From: Stieleria mannarensis
Lineage (GTDB): Bacteria > Planctomycetota > Planctomycetia > Pirellulales > Pirellulaceae
Reading direction: 5' to 3'
DNA length: 64,000 bases
NCBI RefSeq assembly: GCF_014154935.1
Contig: NZ_JACEHH010000022.1
Coordinates: 62,001 to 126,000 of the forward strand
In this document: positions 53,401-60,507 of the stretch, piece after piece
Position numbering within the stretch: the stretch's first letter is position 1
How the letters are laid out: each line of letters opens with the position of its first letter
Notes under the pieces: generated by a model
What the model was told of the DNA's origin: nothing
Databases searched by the model: none
What the model saw: only the letters and a program-made list of their open reading frames with translations
Made by a program: the position numbers and the translations under genes

Positions 53401-54443
53401 GCCTGGCGGATCTGCCCGTGGGAAACCACACCGTCGCGATCATGACCCCACAGGGGTTCGTTCAAACCGCACCGGTCGCTGGCAAGGTGTACGAGATTGA
53501 ACTGACCGACCAGGACCAGATCCAGGAGATCGACTTCGGAATCCGGATCACGCCTGGATCGATCAACGGCCTCGTTTGGCAAGACCTCAACCGCGACGGC
53601 TTTCGCGATCCGTCAGAGGAATGGCGCGCATCTGTGTCGTTGCGTTTGATCGACGAAGCGAGTGGGGTGGCGATTGCACACACTTTGACAGCGCAGGACG
53701 GAAGCTATCAGTTTTCCGGGATCATTCCTGGGGCGTATCGGTTAGAAGTCGTTCCCGAAACGGTCGACCAAATCACACTTAACGATCGCCCCGGAAGCGA
53801 TGCCCACGACAGCAATTTTGATCCGGTGACCGCGCTGCGACAGATAGAACTGGAAACCGGCCAGTCTCATTCGTCGATCGACGTCGGACTGTTCAGCCGA
53901 TGGAACTCCATTGACAATCCCTACGACACGGATCTGAGCGGCGATGTCACTCCCCTGGATGCCTTGGTGGTCATCAATTTCCTGGCACGCGTCCAGACTT
54001 GGCAAGCGTCCGGGGAAGCATTGCCGGCGGAAAACACCTTCCCCGACGTCAACGGCAATAGCCGCGTCTCCCCACTGGACGCACTGTTGGTCATTAACTA
54101 CGTCGCGTTGCAGCAGGAGATGGAGTCAGAACCCAGCGGAACCGTCGCGGCATCCAGTCTGCAAGCCCAATTCCCGCTGATCTCAAACACGGCAAGTGAT
54201 CGGGAACGCTCGGGGATGCGTCTTATGGAACCGGCGATCATCCAGGCCGAGGCCGAGACGATCTCAGCGTCGACCGCTGCATCACCGCAGAACGTCATGC
54301 GATTGGAAGACTGGCCGGCCGCTGAATCGCAGGCGGACGGTGATAGCGACGATGAACTATCACTCGACGACCTGCTCACGCAACTCGCGCTCGATCTTTC
54401 ACAAGCAGCCCCTAAACCTCCGGCTGTCGAAACCTGGCACTGA
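47487..54443 (+). CDS. Giant exported protein: LEPR-type N-terminus, ELWxxDGT repeats, lipase-like domain, SdrD-like repeats, dockerin
   Basis: About 2318 residues. Near residue 45, RLAIETLEKRQLLAA matches the planctomycete LEPR-XLL N-terminal motif of large exported proteins. Residues about 70-1040 hold about 18 repeats of the form GxELWxSDGTxxGTxLVxDI (for example EELWKSDGTEAGTVLVRDI), probably stacked beta-propeller blades. Around 1160 comes IVGHSLGGGLTQLMAARY, then VTFNAPG and HFVTNGDPVSLAG, a class 3 lipase-like alpha/beta hydrolase with nucleophile Ser. Middle residues are beta-rich. About 1915-2100 contain two SdrD-like/Cna-B modules (RVFNDANANAVWDAGELPAA, GLVWQDLNRDGFRDPSEE). The end has a dockerin-like pair DLSGDVTPLDALVVINFL and DVNGNSRVSPLDALLVINYV. 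Starts at 47466, 47487 and 47538 are possible; ATG 47487 has AGG four bases upstream. Confidence 0.85.
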   Translation: MSVSNDRADELATWGLAMRNRVWGQGRPGRAQSRRDRLAIETLEKRQLLAAAVLETSLLKDLNPQAPASGAEQFVAVGDRLFFVADDGLHGQELFVIDGDGPGELVKDIGPGQQDGEIGHLTAVGETLFFTAYSETLGEELWKSDGTEAGTVLVRDINPNVATYEYDGVTYTYGDSSYPSRLTAAGDKLFFVADDGTHGNELWISDGSESGTVLVADLAAGEAGSAPDQLTFAAAIEQGALFFSAQTPNLGRELWKSDLQGVTTLVANVFPETNTDGTPVFVERTDGDNKPVIRNASGKPIVGQLDAGDNWGFFEADGTRVEPSDFGPFSSNPQNLVVFDGLLFFSADGVSPGSGAVGRELWASDGTAAGTMVVSDLADGEHVITATDVTGASVNIRRPMSSSPGGLVSANNRLLFAATADPASGRELYSRGPSGTPGADTVELVKDIFPGADSSSPSQMTAVGDRVFFTADSSDGVELWSSDGTTGSTVLVRDIAPGVTDSDPMDLTALGESLFFTAEDGAVGREVWKSDGTTEGTRIVKEIRPGGPHSHSLAQQLTAFGNHIYFGASDFFRGFDVWRTDGTDAGTEFVGVQTTASISSEPKHLTRVGSKLFFVAKSPEVGEELWVSDGNAFDTRVVKDINPAFVGNVPQGAAVSDLVEFNGLLYFAAFDGAESRLWKTDGSTEGTTYATLGIGGDPIPGPNAPSDLIKIGDTLFFTADEPGSGREVWALQAATGQATLLKDIDPTADLSSQPLELTPYGDRLYFSAYSPETGRELWSSDGTPEGTVLRADLYPGSAFPFSSHPEQLVVSGDKLFFLAEDPDHGVELWVIDSESDDPRLVADLDEGTNSSWITSLTPFDDGVVFRRDDNFNGVVGTNIGNELWISDGSAAGTRPVVDLETGTDGSRCFGDYLDNGIIEFADQIVFRANDLEHGCELFISDGTAAGTDLLEDLFGDSPIVIGEEGRSSDPDDFYVIGDALYFQATDQNGRDLWRLDLDGTLQRATFDYDLNSRPAELTIAGSNLFMIGNDGVQGREIFQLPLEHPLTPAVMEVLAKDIAYEDWVAGQTVSFSDLGYGQVSTVEFTVDTVFGDPVTGFDAVGLVSTSVDPVLAIRGSVDFLTDWFDDFHPDGVGTAQFLAAYDTVAAWLNAISASHGRPSIVGHSLGGGLTQLMAARYTGDGGDLGRVVTFNAPGINADYAVMFDAQRTEQVLHFVTNGDPVSLAGDAFLAGDWVRSTFSAVDLSKNHTHPVLVPFTYTGDARTETRDRFDDTRFEFFDDTEWLNHPLYFHDDVNYLTWLSVMYAVANASDTLRPYRHLPASLLFRSTTEAQRQTIGQVWHDFQTPVLATIGPTPCDPELEPFTLSDLDINVLGVFDVEATDMMASCQLSPDPSVWLQGEVRLPDFFNVTANFTDENRIELANGRIDLVGSVTAEDIRILPGVLTVKQAGIGFDTIANTLDAGARLDIKPWGIELGVDLGFLNNQWNSIEIVADGLGIPVPVLPAAFLQRVSGSVDHFAPSDPMPITFGGAIGMTLGPEVSVDLPDWAGGPVEAKLLGFDGSASFNSRQLTVGADLSIVNGLAIVDGTTTWDWGDGTLQASGGFNVLNGTILSDDASFTADVDENSGLNLNASASATFTVPEAFPVIGGTEAFAGQFFLQFTDDGDFSNDSTGAYASFPLPLIGDVGLGFRVWLNGGIGLIGAQEIAELIDGGEGESLAQTTPLSHRVMVETGTAWTLFSAQWDNASDSEIVLTSPSGQTLTEADIAAAPGMSIVDDLSNRKRRVVVVSQPQSGVWSLSVDGIGNTGPVEFFVGSSNNAPVGEITQVVGGGFGQGVSISYDALDTDNDASIAFYYDSDSDGLDGILIQSGIAETDGNGQLTWNTDGVPDGQYFVYMTIDDGINAPVSVYSSESVTVAHRRIDGRVFNDANANAVWDAGELPAADVAVFVDANGNGTLDDDEPFSITRPDGRYRLADLPVGNHTVAIMTPQGFVQTAPVAGKVYEIELTDQDQIQEIDFGIRITPGSINGLVWQDLNRDGFRDPSEEWRASVSLRLIDEASGVAIAHTLTAQDGSYQFSGIIPGAYRLEVVPETVDQITLNDRPGSDAHDSNFDPVTALRQIELETGQSHSSIDVGLFSRWNSIDNPYDTDLSGDVTPLDALVVINFLARVQTWQASGEALPAENTFPDVNGNSRVSPLDALLVINYVALQQEMESEPSGTVAASSLQAQFPLISNTASDRERSGMRLMEPAIIQAEAETISASTAASPQNVMRLEDWPAAESQADGDSDDELSLDDLLTQLALDLSQAAPKPPAVETWH

Positions 54444-54475
54444 GGTGGCGGCGGGAAGAACGACAAAAAGATTGG

Positions 54476-54563
54476 TGACAGGAAAATCATGCTGCTCCCG
54501 GCGCGGAAAGCGGCCAATCGAAACCGCGACCCGGCCATTTTTCTGCCCCACATTTTTCTGTCA
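54476..54563. repeat. Intergenic repeat with inverted TGACAGAAAAATG arms
   Basis: TGACAGGAAAATCATG (54476-54491) and the complement of CATTTTTCTGTCA (54551-54563) are similar inverted arms. A second CATTTTTCTGCCCC lies at 54536-54549. The segment fills the space between the giant gene and the convergent Fae-like gene. Confidence 0.4.
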
Positions 54564-54589
54564 GCCCGATCCCCACCGTTGCCCGGAAA

Positions 54590-55138
54590 TCAGATTTTTC
54601 CGTCCAAGCCCATTTGATAATACTTGTGGGTGATGTTTTCTTGGTTTTCCAACAGCCAGTCGATCGACGGTTCACAGGCCATCGCTTTGTGGATGGCTTG
54701 TGCCATGGCTTTGCGGTGGATGTCGAACAGGGCTTTGTGATCCAGGTTGTCGGCGGTGGCGACGCCCGGGTTCAGCCAGACGCTGCAGATGATCCCCAGG
54801 TCGTTGCATTTTTCTTTCGGGATGTCACCGGCTCGGACGGCATCGAGCACGCCGTTGGCGATCGCCGCTTGCACCGTCCCCATCAGGATGTTGGTGTAGC
54901 GGTTGTCTTTGACGGTGACCTTGCTGACGCACAGGGTGACCGGGCGGACTTGGATGTCCGTGTTCAAGATCGCAAAGACTTTGGTGTGTCCCTTGGTTTG
55001 GTCGCCGGTCAGCGTGGCCAAGGCGGTCCCGACCGGACCGTCGAGTTCGCCGATCACGACTTCGGGTTCGGCCGCGGTAAACGGGGGGCCACCGGCAACG
55101 AGTGATTCTCCGGTGCGCAGGATGATGCGTTCTGACAT
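54590..55138 (-). CDS. Formaldehyde-activating enzyme (Fae)-like protein
   Basis: A 182-residue protein resembling Fae, which condenses formaldehyde with tetrahydromethanopterin in C1 metabolism. Matching blocks are GESLVAGGPPF, VVIGELDGPVGTAL, TKGHTKVFAILNTDIQVRPV, TLCVSKVTVKDNRYTNILMG, QAAIANGVLDAVRAGDIPKE, NDLGIICSVWLNPGV and HRKAMAQAIHKAMACEPS. In canonical Fae the segment EVAHIDLIIG holds the catalytic His; here the aligned stretch is TAAEPEVVIG, so that His appears replaced by Glu. It may therefore be a Fae paralogue with altered function. The start ATG 55138 gives MSERIILRTGESLV, the normal N-terminus. No other C1 gene is in the window. Confidence 0.85.
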   Translation of the reverse strand: MSERIILRTGESLVAGGPPFTAAEPEVVIGELDGPVGTALATLTGDQTKGHTKVFAILNTDIQVRPVTLCVSKVTVKDNRYTNILMGTVQAAIANGVLDAVRAGDIPKEKCNDLGIICSVWLNPGVATADNLDHKALFDIHRKAMAQAIHKAMACEPSIDWLLENQENITHKYYQMGLDGKI

Positions 55139-55238
55139 GAGTCCAACAGATGTAGGGAAGGTGGAAAAGATGGCCGGCAACCAGGCCGACCGATCGCGGG
55201 CCACTAACATAGCGGACCGGTGTGGGAGAAGACACAGT

Positions 55239-55310
55239 GGGCCGAATTGCAAGGGGGCCGAATTGCAAGGGGGGCCGAATTGAAAGGGGGGGGGCCGTTT
55301 TGAAAGGGGC
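55239..55310 (+). repeat. G-rich degenerate tandem repeat, four units
   Basis: Units of about 17-19 bp built on GGGGGCCGAATTGCAA: two near-identical, a third with GAATTGAAA, a fourth with GTTTTGAAA. The array ends exactly where the GGTGTGAAA palindrome begins. Confidence 0.7.
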
Positions 55311-55331
55311 GGTGTGAAATCTTTTCACACC
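55311..55331. promoter_or_regulatory. Perfect 9-bp inverted repeat, possible operator
   Basis: GGTGTGAAA, loop TCT, TTTCACACC. Two further TTTCACA sites follow at 55357-55363 and 55416-55422, upstream of the gene at 55572. The symmetry and repeated half-sites suit a dimeric regulator; it lacks a T-run, so a terminator is less likely. Confidence 0.45.
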
Positions 55332-55571
55332 GATTCTGGTTGGAACGTCCCAAGTATTTCACAGCGGTGGGGCGGTTGTCTTGCCGCCGTCATGTCGCGG
55401 TGCGATTGCAAGTCGTTTCACAGAACTGGCTTGGACGCGAAACCGTGTTTGATCTACAGCGGCCACGCTGCCTGGTCCCGGAATTGCTTTCTTGACGCGA
55501 TGAAATCACTGCTGAAGTCCCGACGAGCGGGGCGGCAATCCTCAGCCCGGAACAAAAATGGGAGCGTGACC

Positions 55572-56210
55572 ATGAACAGTCAATTTTCAATCGGTTTTGT
55601 GATCGCCTTGGTGATCGGCATCGCAGTCGGCGCATTGTGGCCCAAGTACGGTCCCGCGATTAGCGACACGGCGGTCGATCATGGAAACGCCGTTCGAGGA
55701 GTCAACTTCGCTTCCGGACGCGATCTCACGCCAGGCCATGGGCGTCTGGTGGACCACGCGGGCAACGGCAACTGCGACCAGGCTTGCAACAGCAAGGCCA
55801 CGGGGGGCGCCAAACGCGGTGCCTCCTCCGCTCAAATCAATCGTGGGAAACAGCATGGCAACGGCCGTGGGAATGGTATCGGCAAAGGAAATGGCAACGG
55901 CAACGGGAAAGGAAATGGGAAGGGCCGAACGGGTGGCGGACAACGCAGCGGTTTCGGTCAGCAACGAGGACACGGCGGTCAGCTATGCAGCGTCTCCGGT
56001 TGCGACCACTCGGCGAAACAGCCCCGGGGCAAGGCCCATCAAGCCGAACCGGCTTCCTGTGAACACGAGCACCAAGCCGATGAATCGATCACGACGCAGC
56101 ACGGCATGGGACCGGGAATGGGGTTCGGACTTGGCCGCGGCAGGGGACGTGATCTCGGGCCGGCGGAGACTGAGGCGACCGATCACGAATCCGGAGAAAA
56201 CGATTCGTAG
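55572..56210 (+). CDS. Anchored Cys/His- and Gly/Asn-rich protein, unknown function
   Basis: A 212-residue protein. An N-terminal membrane helix (FSIGFVIALVIGIAVGALW, about 5-23) anchors an exported tail. That tail has CDQACN, a low-complexity GNGKGNGKG-type stretch (about 95-118), CSVSGCDHS, CEHEHQADES and a final HGMGPGMGFGLGRGRGRD. Paired Cys and many His suggest metal binding; the MGPGMGFGLGRGRGR tail recalls the Gly/Met/Arg-rich DUF5320-type proteins. ATG 55572 has GGGAG seven bases upstream; an open frame upstream to 55314 lacks such support. It is followed by the DUF4405 gene after 130 bp, in a likely shared unit. An alternative frame over the same DNA (55681-56256) is rejected. No function is assigned. 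Confidence 0.62.
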   Translation: MNSQFSIGFVIALVIGIAVGALWPKYGPAISDTAVDHGNAVRGVNFASGRDLTPGHGRLVDHAGNGNCDQACNSKATGGAKRGASSAQINRGKQHGNGRGNGIGKGNGNGNGKGNGKGRTGGGQRSGFGQQRGHGGQLCSVSGCDHSAKQPRGKAHQAEPASCEHEHQADESITTQHGMGPGMGFGLGRGRGRDLGPAETEATDHESGENDS

Positions 56211-56340
56211 GGACCAACGTTGCGAACGAGTGGCTGCGGCGTCATCGCATCGATGATGCGGCAGCCGGCCGGCCTGATTGCCGGCAGCGCTTGAGACGCG
56301 TGTTTTTCTCGTGACAAACAGCATCAAGAGGGTTGAGACG

Positions 56341-56910
56341 ATGAAGACGGCCGAACAGAACCAGGTTGCAATGGCCACCGATCCCAAGCGGACGGCTGCG
56401 GTCGGGCGCCCGTTCAGCGTGCGCGGATTCGCTTCGATGTTGCTGGTCCTGTGCATGATCGTGATGTTGGCGTCAGGCATCGCGTTGTACATCGCGCCCC
56501 GAGGCCGCGTCGCCAACTCCATCTCTTGGACGGCGCTGTCGATCAGTCGTCAACAATGGGCGGCGTTGCACATCAACGCCAGCCTGCTGTTCGGCATTGC
56601 AGCTTCAACCCACATCGTGATGAACGGGTCACGTCTGGTCGGCTACATCAAGAAACGTTCCAAGCCCGCCGTGAACATGAAACGCGAACTTGCCTCTGCG
56701 ATCGCGGTGACCGTGGTGATCGTTGCCGGAACGCTCCTCGAGTTGGCCCCGATCAATTTCGCACCCGCATTCAAAGACGTCGCACGGAGCGTTTGGGAGC
56801 AGCCCCAAGTCAGAACGGACGTCCGGTCTGGTCCCTCTAATTCTCGGCCATCCGGACAGTCGCACGGCGTCGCTGTGCTCGGCCCCGACCGTCCTGGTCC
56901 GGTGCGCTGA
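56341..56910 (+). CDS. DUF4405-type membrane protein (cytochrome b561-like fold)
   Basis: A 189-residue protein. After a charged N-terminus come three hydrophobic helices: FASMLLVLCMIVMLASGIAL, then WAALHINASLLFGIAASTHI followed by VMNGSRLVGYIKKRS, then IAVTVVIVAGTLLELAPI. The LH...H..N...L..Y arrangement across the second helix is the DUF4405 pattern, in which the His residues are candidates for heme ligation. ATG 56341 is used; a GAGGG lies about ten bases upstream. The last 25 codons overlap the convergent kinase gene by 74 bp and form a Pro/Ser/Arg-rich tail, which may be a recent extension. It follows the Cys/His-rich gene and may act with it in electron or metal handling; that link is inference. 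Confidence 0.72.
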   Translation: MKTAEQNQVAMATDPKRTAAVGRPFSVRGFASMLLVLCMIVMLASGIALYIAPRGRVANSISWTALSISRQQWAALHINASLLFGIAASTHIVMNGSRLVGYIKKRSKPAVNMKRELASAIAVTVVIVAGTLLELAPINFAPAFKDVARSVWEQPQVRTDVRSGPSNSRPSGQSHGVAVLGPDRPGPVR

Positions 56911-59900
56911 ACACCGCGATGTGATCCCCCTTGCCGGCGACGGCCAGTTGGTTTGAGTGCGGGGCAAACTGTAGGTCGCGGATCGGCACGATGTCGGTCT
57001 GGACGACCAACTGCGTCTGCCAAACCCGGGTGTCCCAGAACAAGACTTCGCCGTCGAAATGGCCGCTGGCCATGACGCCGCCGTCGACGGAAAAATCAAT
57101 TTCCGCCAACTGCGCTGGACTTTGCCGGCGGGTGATGACTTCAAAATCGGGCATCGACCAAACCGTGATCATGCCGTCGAGTGTTCCGGTGACCAAAGCA
57201 GAACCACCGGGGTGGAACTTCATCGTTTTCACGTTGTCCAGGTGACGCTCGCCCAATCGCTGCACCTGTCCGTTTTTCGATTCCCGCCACAACACGACCG
57301 TGTCGTCGTCATCGGCGGTGGCCAACAAGCCTGTCAACGGATCCTTTGCAGCGATCGCGATCCCCGAGTCAACGTGGAGCTCCGAATGCGCCAGGCGAAG
57401 CGTCCCTTCAGAGTCTTCCAACGGCAACCATCTCGGTTGGTCGTCGTCCAAGCCGATCAGCAACCGATCGCCATCCAACATGATTCCCCGCGTTCCACCG
57501 GGGACGTTCGGCGAATCGATTTGGTGACCGTTGGTTGCGTCCCAAAGATTGACGTCTCGTCCCCGCTGACGCGTGATCAGAATCGGATCGGGCCCGGCGA
57601 ACAGGATCTGATAAATGTTTTTGGTGCCGGTCGACCACTGGCGTTGCAGTTCTCCCGTCTGGGTTTCGTAGATGCCGATGATCCCATTCGGGCTGTAGGT
57701 CGCCAGCAAGTCACCGCGGGATGAAAACGCCAATCGACGGACCACTTGGCCCAGAGGTTTCCACGATTGGTAGAGTCGTTTGGGCGTGACTGAAGCGATC
57801 AGAACACGCCCCCCGCGCAGCCCGATGGCAACGTTGCCGCCTTGCCGCGATGCGTCGACGACAAAGGGATGTCCATCGACGTTCGGCGTGGATGCGGTGG
57901 GCGTCGCCGTCGTCTGGTTCGGGGCAATGCCGAGCGGGTTGGCGCGATCGCTTCGATAGATCGTCGCGAGTTTCCCGTCACCGCCCAACAGAACGACTTG
58001 CCCGCGCCCGGAGAGCAGAATTCGCTGGCCTTGCAGCCCCGCACCGGATTGGCAAACTTCCAGATCGGGCAGAAAGATTTGGCCGCCCCAAGTCCGTAGG
58101 GACTGATTGGAGGCCAAGTCCCAGATCCCCGCGGCTTTGACTTGGCGGCACAGGCAGGCCAATCGCAGGTCATCGGAGTATCGGCCCCGGAAAACCGATT
58201 GCGCGTCGTTTGCGACGAAGGAAGCGCGTTGCCGTTCCAACGGATCGCCCGTTTGCAGATCACAAATCGTCAGCACACCGTTCTGTGACACGGTCCCGAC
58301 GCGATCGCCCTGGGCGGCGATGGTCAATCCGATGATCGCGGAATCATCCAGTTGGCGTTGCCAGGTCTGACGACCGCCGGGGCGATCGAAGTGCGTCAGA
58401 CGACCGGATTGGTCGCCGATCAAATAGCCCTGGTCGCCCGTCACCGCCGCGACGGCGGTCGCCCGTGCCGCGTCGTCTGACCACAGCAGTTGTGTCTGGT
58501 GGGAAGCGATGTCAAACCGAACGGCGGTGCCGTCGCGTCGGGCGAACAGTGCCGCGCGCGAATCACCGTCCAGCGCCAGCCGAACCGTCGGCGAATCGAT
58601 TTGTCCCTCGATCGCCGCGAGCGGTTTGCCCGACACCGTTTCCCAGGCACGCACGCCCGATGGCCCGCTGGTAACCAGCCACGATCCGTCATCGGAAATC
58701 GCAACGTCCAACAACCCGCGGCGGTCCGCGTTCCATCCCGTCGTGACTTGGGTCGTGTAACCATACAGCAGATTCCAAACATAGCCGCGAAGACCGGGGG
58801 GACAAAACGTCTCGTCGGCCAGCTGCTCGGCGACATGGTCGGGTTCACGTCGGGCGATCAGCCCCAGACGCAACAACGCCTGGTTCATCGCGGTTCGACG
58901 TAGCCGCCGCGCGGACCGTTCCGATTCTTCCTTCGCGAAGACCAATTCCGCTTCGTTCGAACGGAGGATCTGGTTGGTTTTCCGGAGTTCTTGCGAACGG
59001 TCATTGGCAAGTTTTGCGGTGATGCCGGCGGTGACGGCCAGTGTCATCAGCAACACGATCGCAATCACCGAGACGGCAGCGACCCGGCGGTGTCGCAGAC
59101 TCCACTTCCACAACGCCCGTCCCGCCCCTTGGCGTCGGGCCAGGATCGGTTTGCCATCGAGATAGTTTTTCAGATCCGTCGCGAACGCTTCCATCGCCCC
59201 GTAGCGTTCGGCCGGATCTTTCGCAAGCGCGGTCTCCAGAATCAACTCCAGGTCGCCGCGGAGGCGACGGTCGACGCGTCCGATCGGCAACGGCGGCTGC
59301 GATTTGACGATTTGAGCGGTCTCCCACATCGACTTGTTGTCGATCTCGTAGGGAAGCCGACCAGAAAGCAATTGATACAGCACCACCGCCATGCCGTAGA
59401 CGTCGGTCCGGACATCGATTTGGCCCGCCTGCGCATTGAACTGTTCGGGACTCATGTAGCTGCGGGTTCCGATCCACGCCTCCGTCGTCGGTTCATGACG
59501 CGGATCGTCCACGTTGTCGCGACGGATTCGTGCCAGCCCGAAATCGATCAGCTTGGGCACGCCGTCGTCGGTGACCAACATGTTGGCGGGTTTTAAATCG
59601 CGGTGAACAATCCCTTCGTCGTGGGCCGCCGACAGCGCTTCACAAAAGTGCAGACACAGCCGGATCGTGTCCGAGGGCGACCAGTCCGATTCTTGCCGGC
59701 GAAAACGGATGTATTGCCCGATGTCCGCCCCCTCGACCCATTCCATCGTGAAGTACAGTCGCGACGCGCCCAACACATCGGCGACACCGGCGTCAAAGAT
59801 CTTGGCGATGTTGGGATGTTGAAGCGTCCCGAGCAGCTCGACCTCAAGTTGAAAACGGGACTTGACCCTCGGCCGGGCTGCCAGGTCGTGCAACAGTTTC

Positions 59901-60289
59901 AACGCGACCTTGCGCGAAGGAAACCGCTGCTCGGCGAGATAGACGATCGAATATGGGCCGCGAGAGATTTCCGACAGAATCTTGTAAGGCCCGATCGATT
60001 CCGGTGGGGGCAGCGACGACGGATGGCCGCTTCCCGAGGACATCTCCAGCCAGTTGACGTAGTCCCGCAGTTGCTCGGCCAAACCCAAGTCGCCTTCGCA
60101 CAGCTGTTCCGCCGTGACCTCCTCACCGGCGGCCGTCATGGATTCCCAGCGGTCCAGAAGCCGCTGAAGTTCGTTTGAAACCACGAACTCGGTGTCCGGC
60201 AGAGAACGAGTCGATGAGTCGTTGTTGGAAATCGACAAACTGAGTTGCCCCGCGACGACCAGAAGAGAATGGCGGTCCCCAACGCTCAT
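56837..60289 (-). CDS. Ser/Thr protein kinase with C-terminal WD40-like propeller
   Basis: About 1150 residues. An N-terminal helical region (ELQRLLDRWESMTAAGEEVT, LAEQLRDYVNWLEM) precedes a Hanks kinase: EISRGPYSIVYLAE in place of the usual Gly-rich loop, VALKLL, HRDLKPANMLV, LIDFGLARI, YMSPEQFNAQAG and RTDVYGMAVVLYQLLSGRLP. One membrane helix follows (VAAVSVIAIVLLMTLAVTAG), then a short coiled coil rich in Glu/Arg. The last 600 residues are WD40-like blades (for example RLAFSSRGDLLATYSPNGII, MKFHPGGSALVTGTLDGMIT, IDFSVDGGVMASGHFDGEVL). The frame is open to 60367; ATG 60289 is preferred since the upstream part is atypical. The TPR-protein gene is divergent. This kinase-WD40 architecture is common in planctomycetes. 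Confidence 0.9.
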   Translation of the reverse strand: MSVGDRHSLLVVAGQLSLSISNNDSSTRSLPDTEFVVSNELQRLLDRWESMTAAGEEVTAEQLCEGDLGLAEQLRDYVNWLEMSSGSGHPSSLPPPESIGPYKILSEISRGPYSIVYLAEQRFPSRKVALKLLHDLAARPRVKSRFQLEVELLGTLQHPNIAKIFDAGVADVLGASRLYFTMEWVEGADIGQYIRFRRQESDWSPSDTIRLCLHFCEALSAAHDEGIVHRDLKPANMLVTDDGVPKLIDFGLARIRRDNVDDPRHEPTTEAWIGTRSYMSPEQFNAQAGQIDVRTDVYGMAVVLYQLLSGRLPYEIDNKSMWETAQIVKSQPPLPIGRVDRRLRGDLELILETALAKDPAERYGAMEAFATDLKNYLDGKPILARRQGAGRALWKWSLRHRRVAAVSVIAIVLLMTLAVTAGITAKLANDRSQELRKTNQILRSNEAELVFAKEESERSARRLRRTAMNQALLRLGLIARREPDHVAEQLADETFCPPGLRGYVWNLLYGYTTQVTTGWNADRRGLLDVAISDDGSWLVTSGPSGVRAWETVSGKPLAAIEGQIDSPTVRLALDGDSRAALFARRDGTAVRFDIASHQTQLLWSDDAARATAVAAVTGDQGYLIGDQSGRLTHFDRPGGRQTWQRQLDDSAIIGLTIAAQGDRVGTVSQNGVLTICDLQTGDPLERQRASFVANDAQSVFRGRYSDDLRLACLCRQVKAAGIWDLASNQSLRTWGGQIFLPDLEVCQSGAGLQGQRILLSGRGQVVLLGGDGKLATIYRSDRANPLGIAPNQTTATPTASTPNVDGHPFVVDASRQGGNVAIGLRGGRVLIASVTPKRLYQSWKPLGQVVRRLAFSSRGDLLATYSPNGIIGIYETQTGELQRQWSTGTKNIYQILFAGPDPILITRQRGRDVNLWDATNGHQIDSPNVPGGTRGIMLDGDRLLIGLDDDQPRWLPLEDSEGTLRLAHSELHVDSGIAIAAKDPLTGLLATADDDDTVVLWRESKNGQVQRLGERHLDNVKTMKFHPGGSALVTGTLDGMITVWSMPDFEVITRRQSPAQLAEIDFSVDGGVMASGHFDGEVLFWDTRVWQTQLVVQTDIVPIRDLQFAPHSNQLAVAGKGDHIAVFSAPDQDGRGRAQRRRATVRMAEN

Positions 60290-60389
60290 TATAAACCAAT
60301 CCCCGACCCGCCTGATGCAATCCTTCCGCGGAGATTCTCTGGTTCGCTGCATTTTTGATCCGTTCAAGCGCGAAACGCAAGCGAGAGAG

Positions 60390-60401
60390 CGACGTACGTC
60401 G
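60390..60401. promoter_or_regulatory. Perfect 12-bp palindrome between divergent genes
   Basis: CGACGTACGTCG lies about 100 bp from each of the divergent starts (WD40 kinase and TPR protein). It could be an operator shared by both, but a chance palindrome cannot be excluded. Confidence 0.3.
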
Positions 60402-60507
60402 GAACACGCAACGACACCACGCCGGAGTGTGTTAGCCTATAGCCCTCCAAGACGGTCCCGTAGGGTCGGGGCGTCGCAGTTTGCAGAGAGTTCGAAAGGG
60501 GAACCCG

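Larger units (their letters stand above)
55139..55571. other. Intergenic region upstream of the Cys/His-rich gene (about 430 bp)
   Basis: Between the divergent Fae-like gene and the gene at 55572. It contains a G-rich tandem repeat (55239-55310), a perfect GGTGTGAAA palindrome (55311-55331) and two more TTTCACA half-sites (55357-55363 and 55416-55422). The frame of the downstream gene stays open from 55314, but this part has no protein-like composition. Confidence 0.5.

Noticed and set aside
55681-56256. 191-codon frame overlapping the Cys/His-rich gene
   Set aside because: It lacks a ribosome-binding site and membrane signal; the frame starting at 55572 has both.
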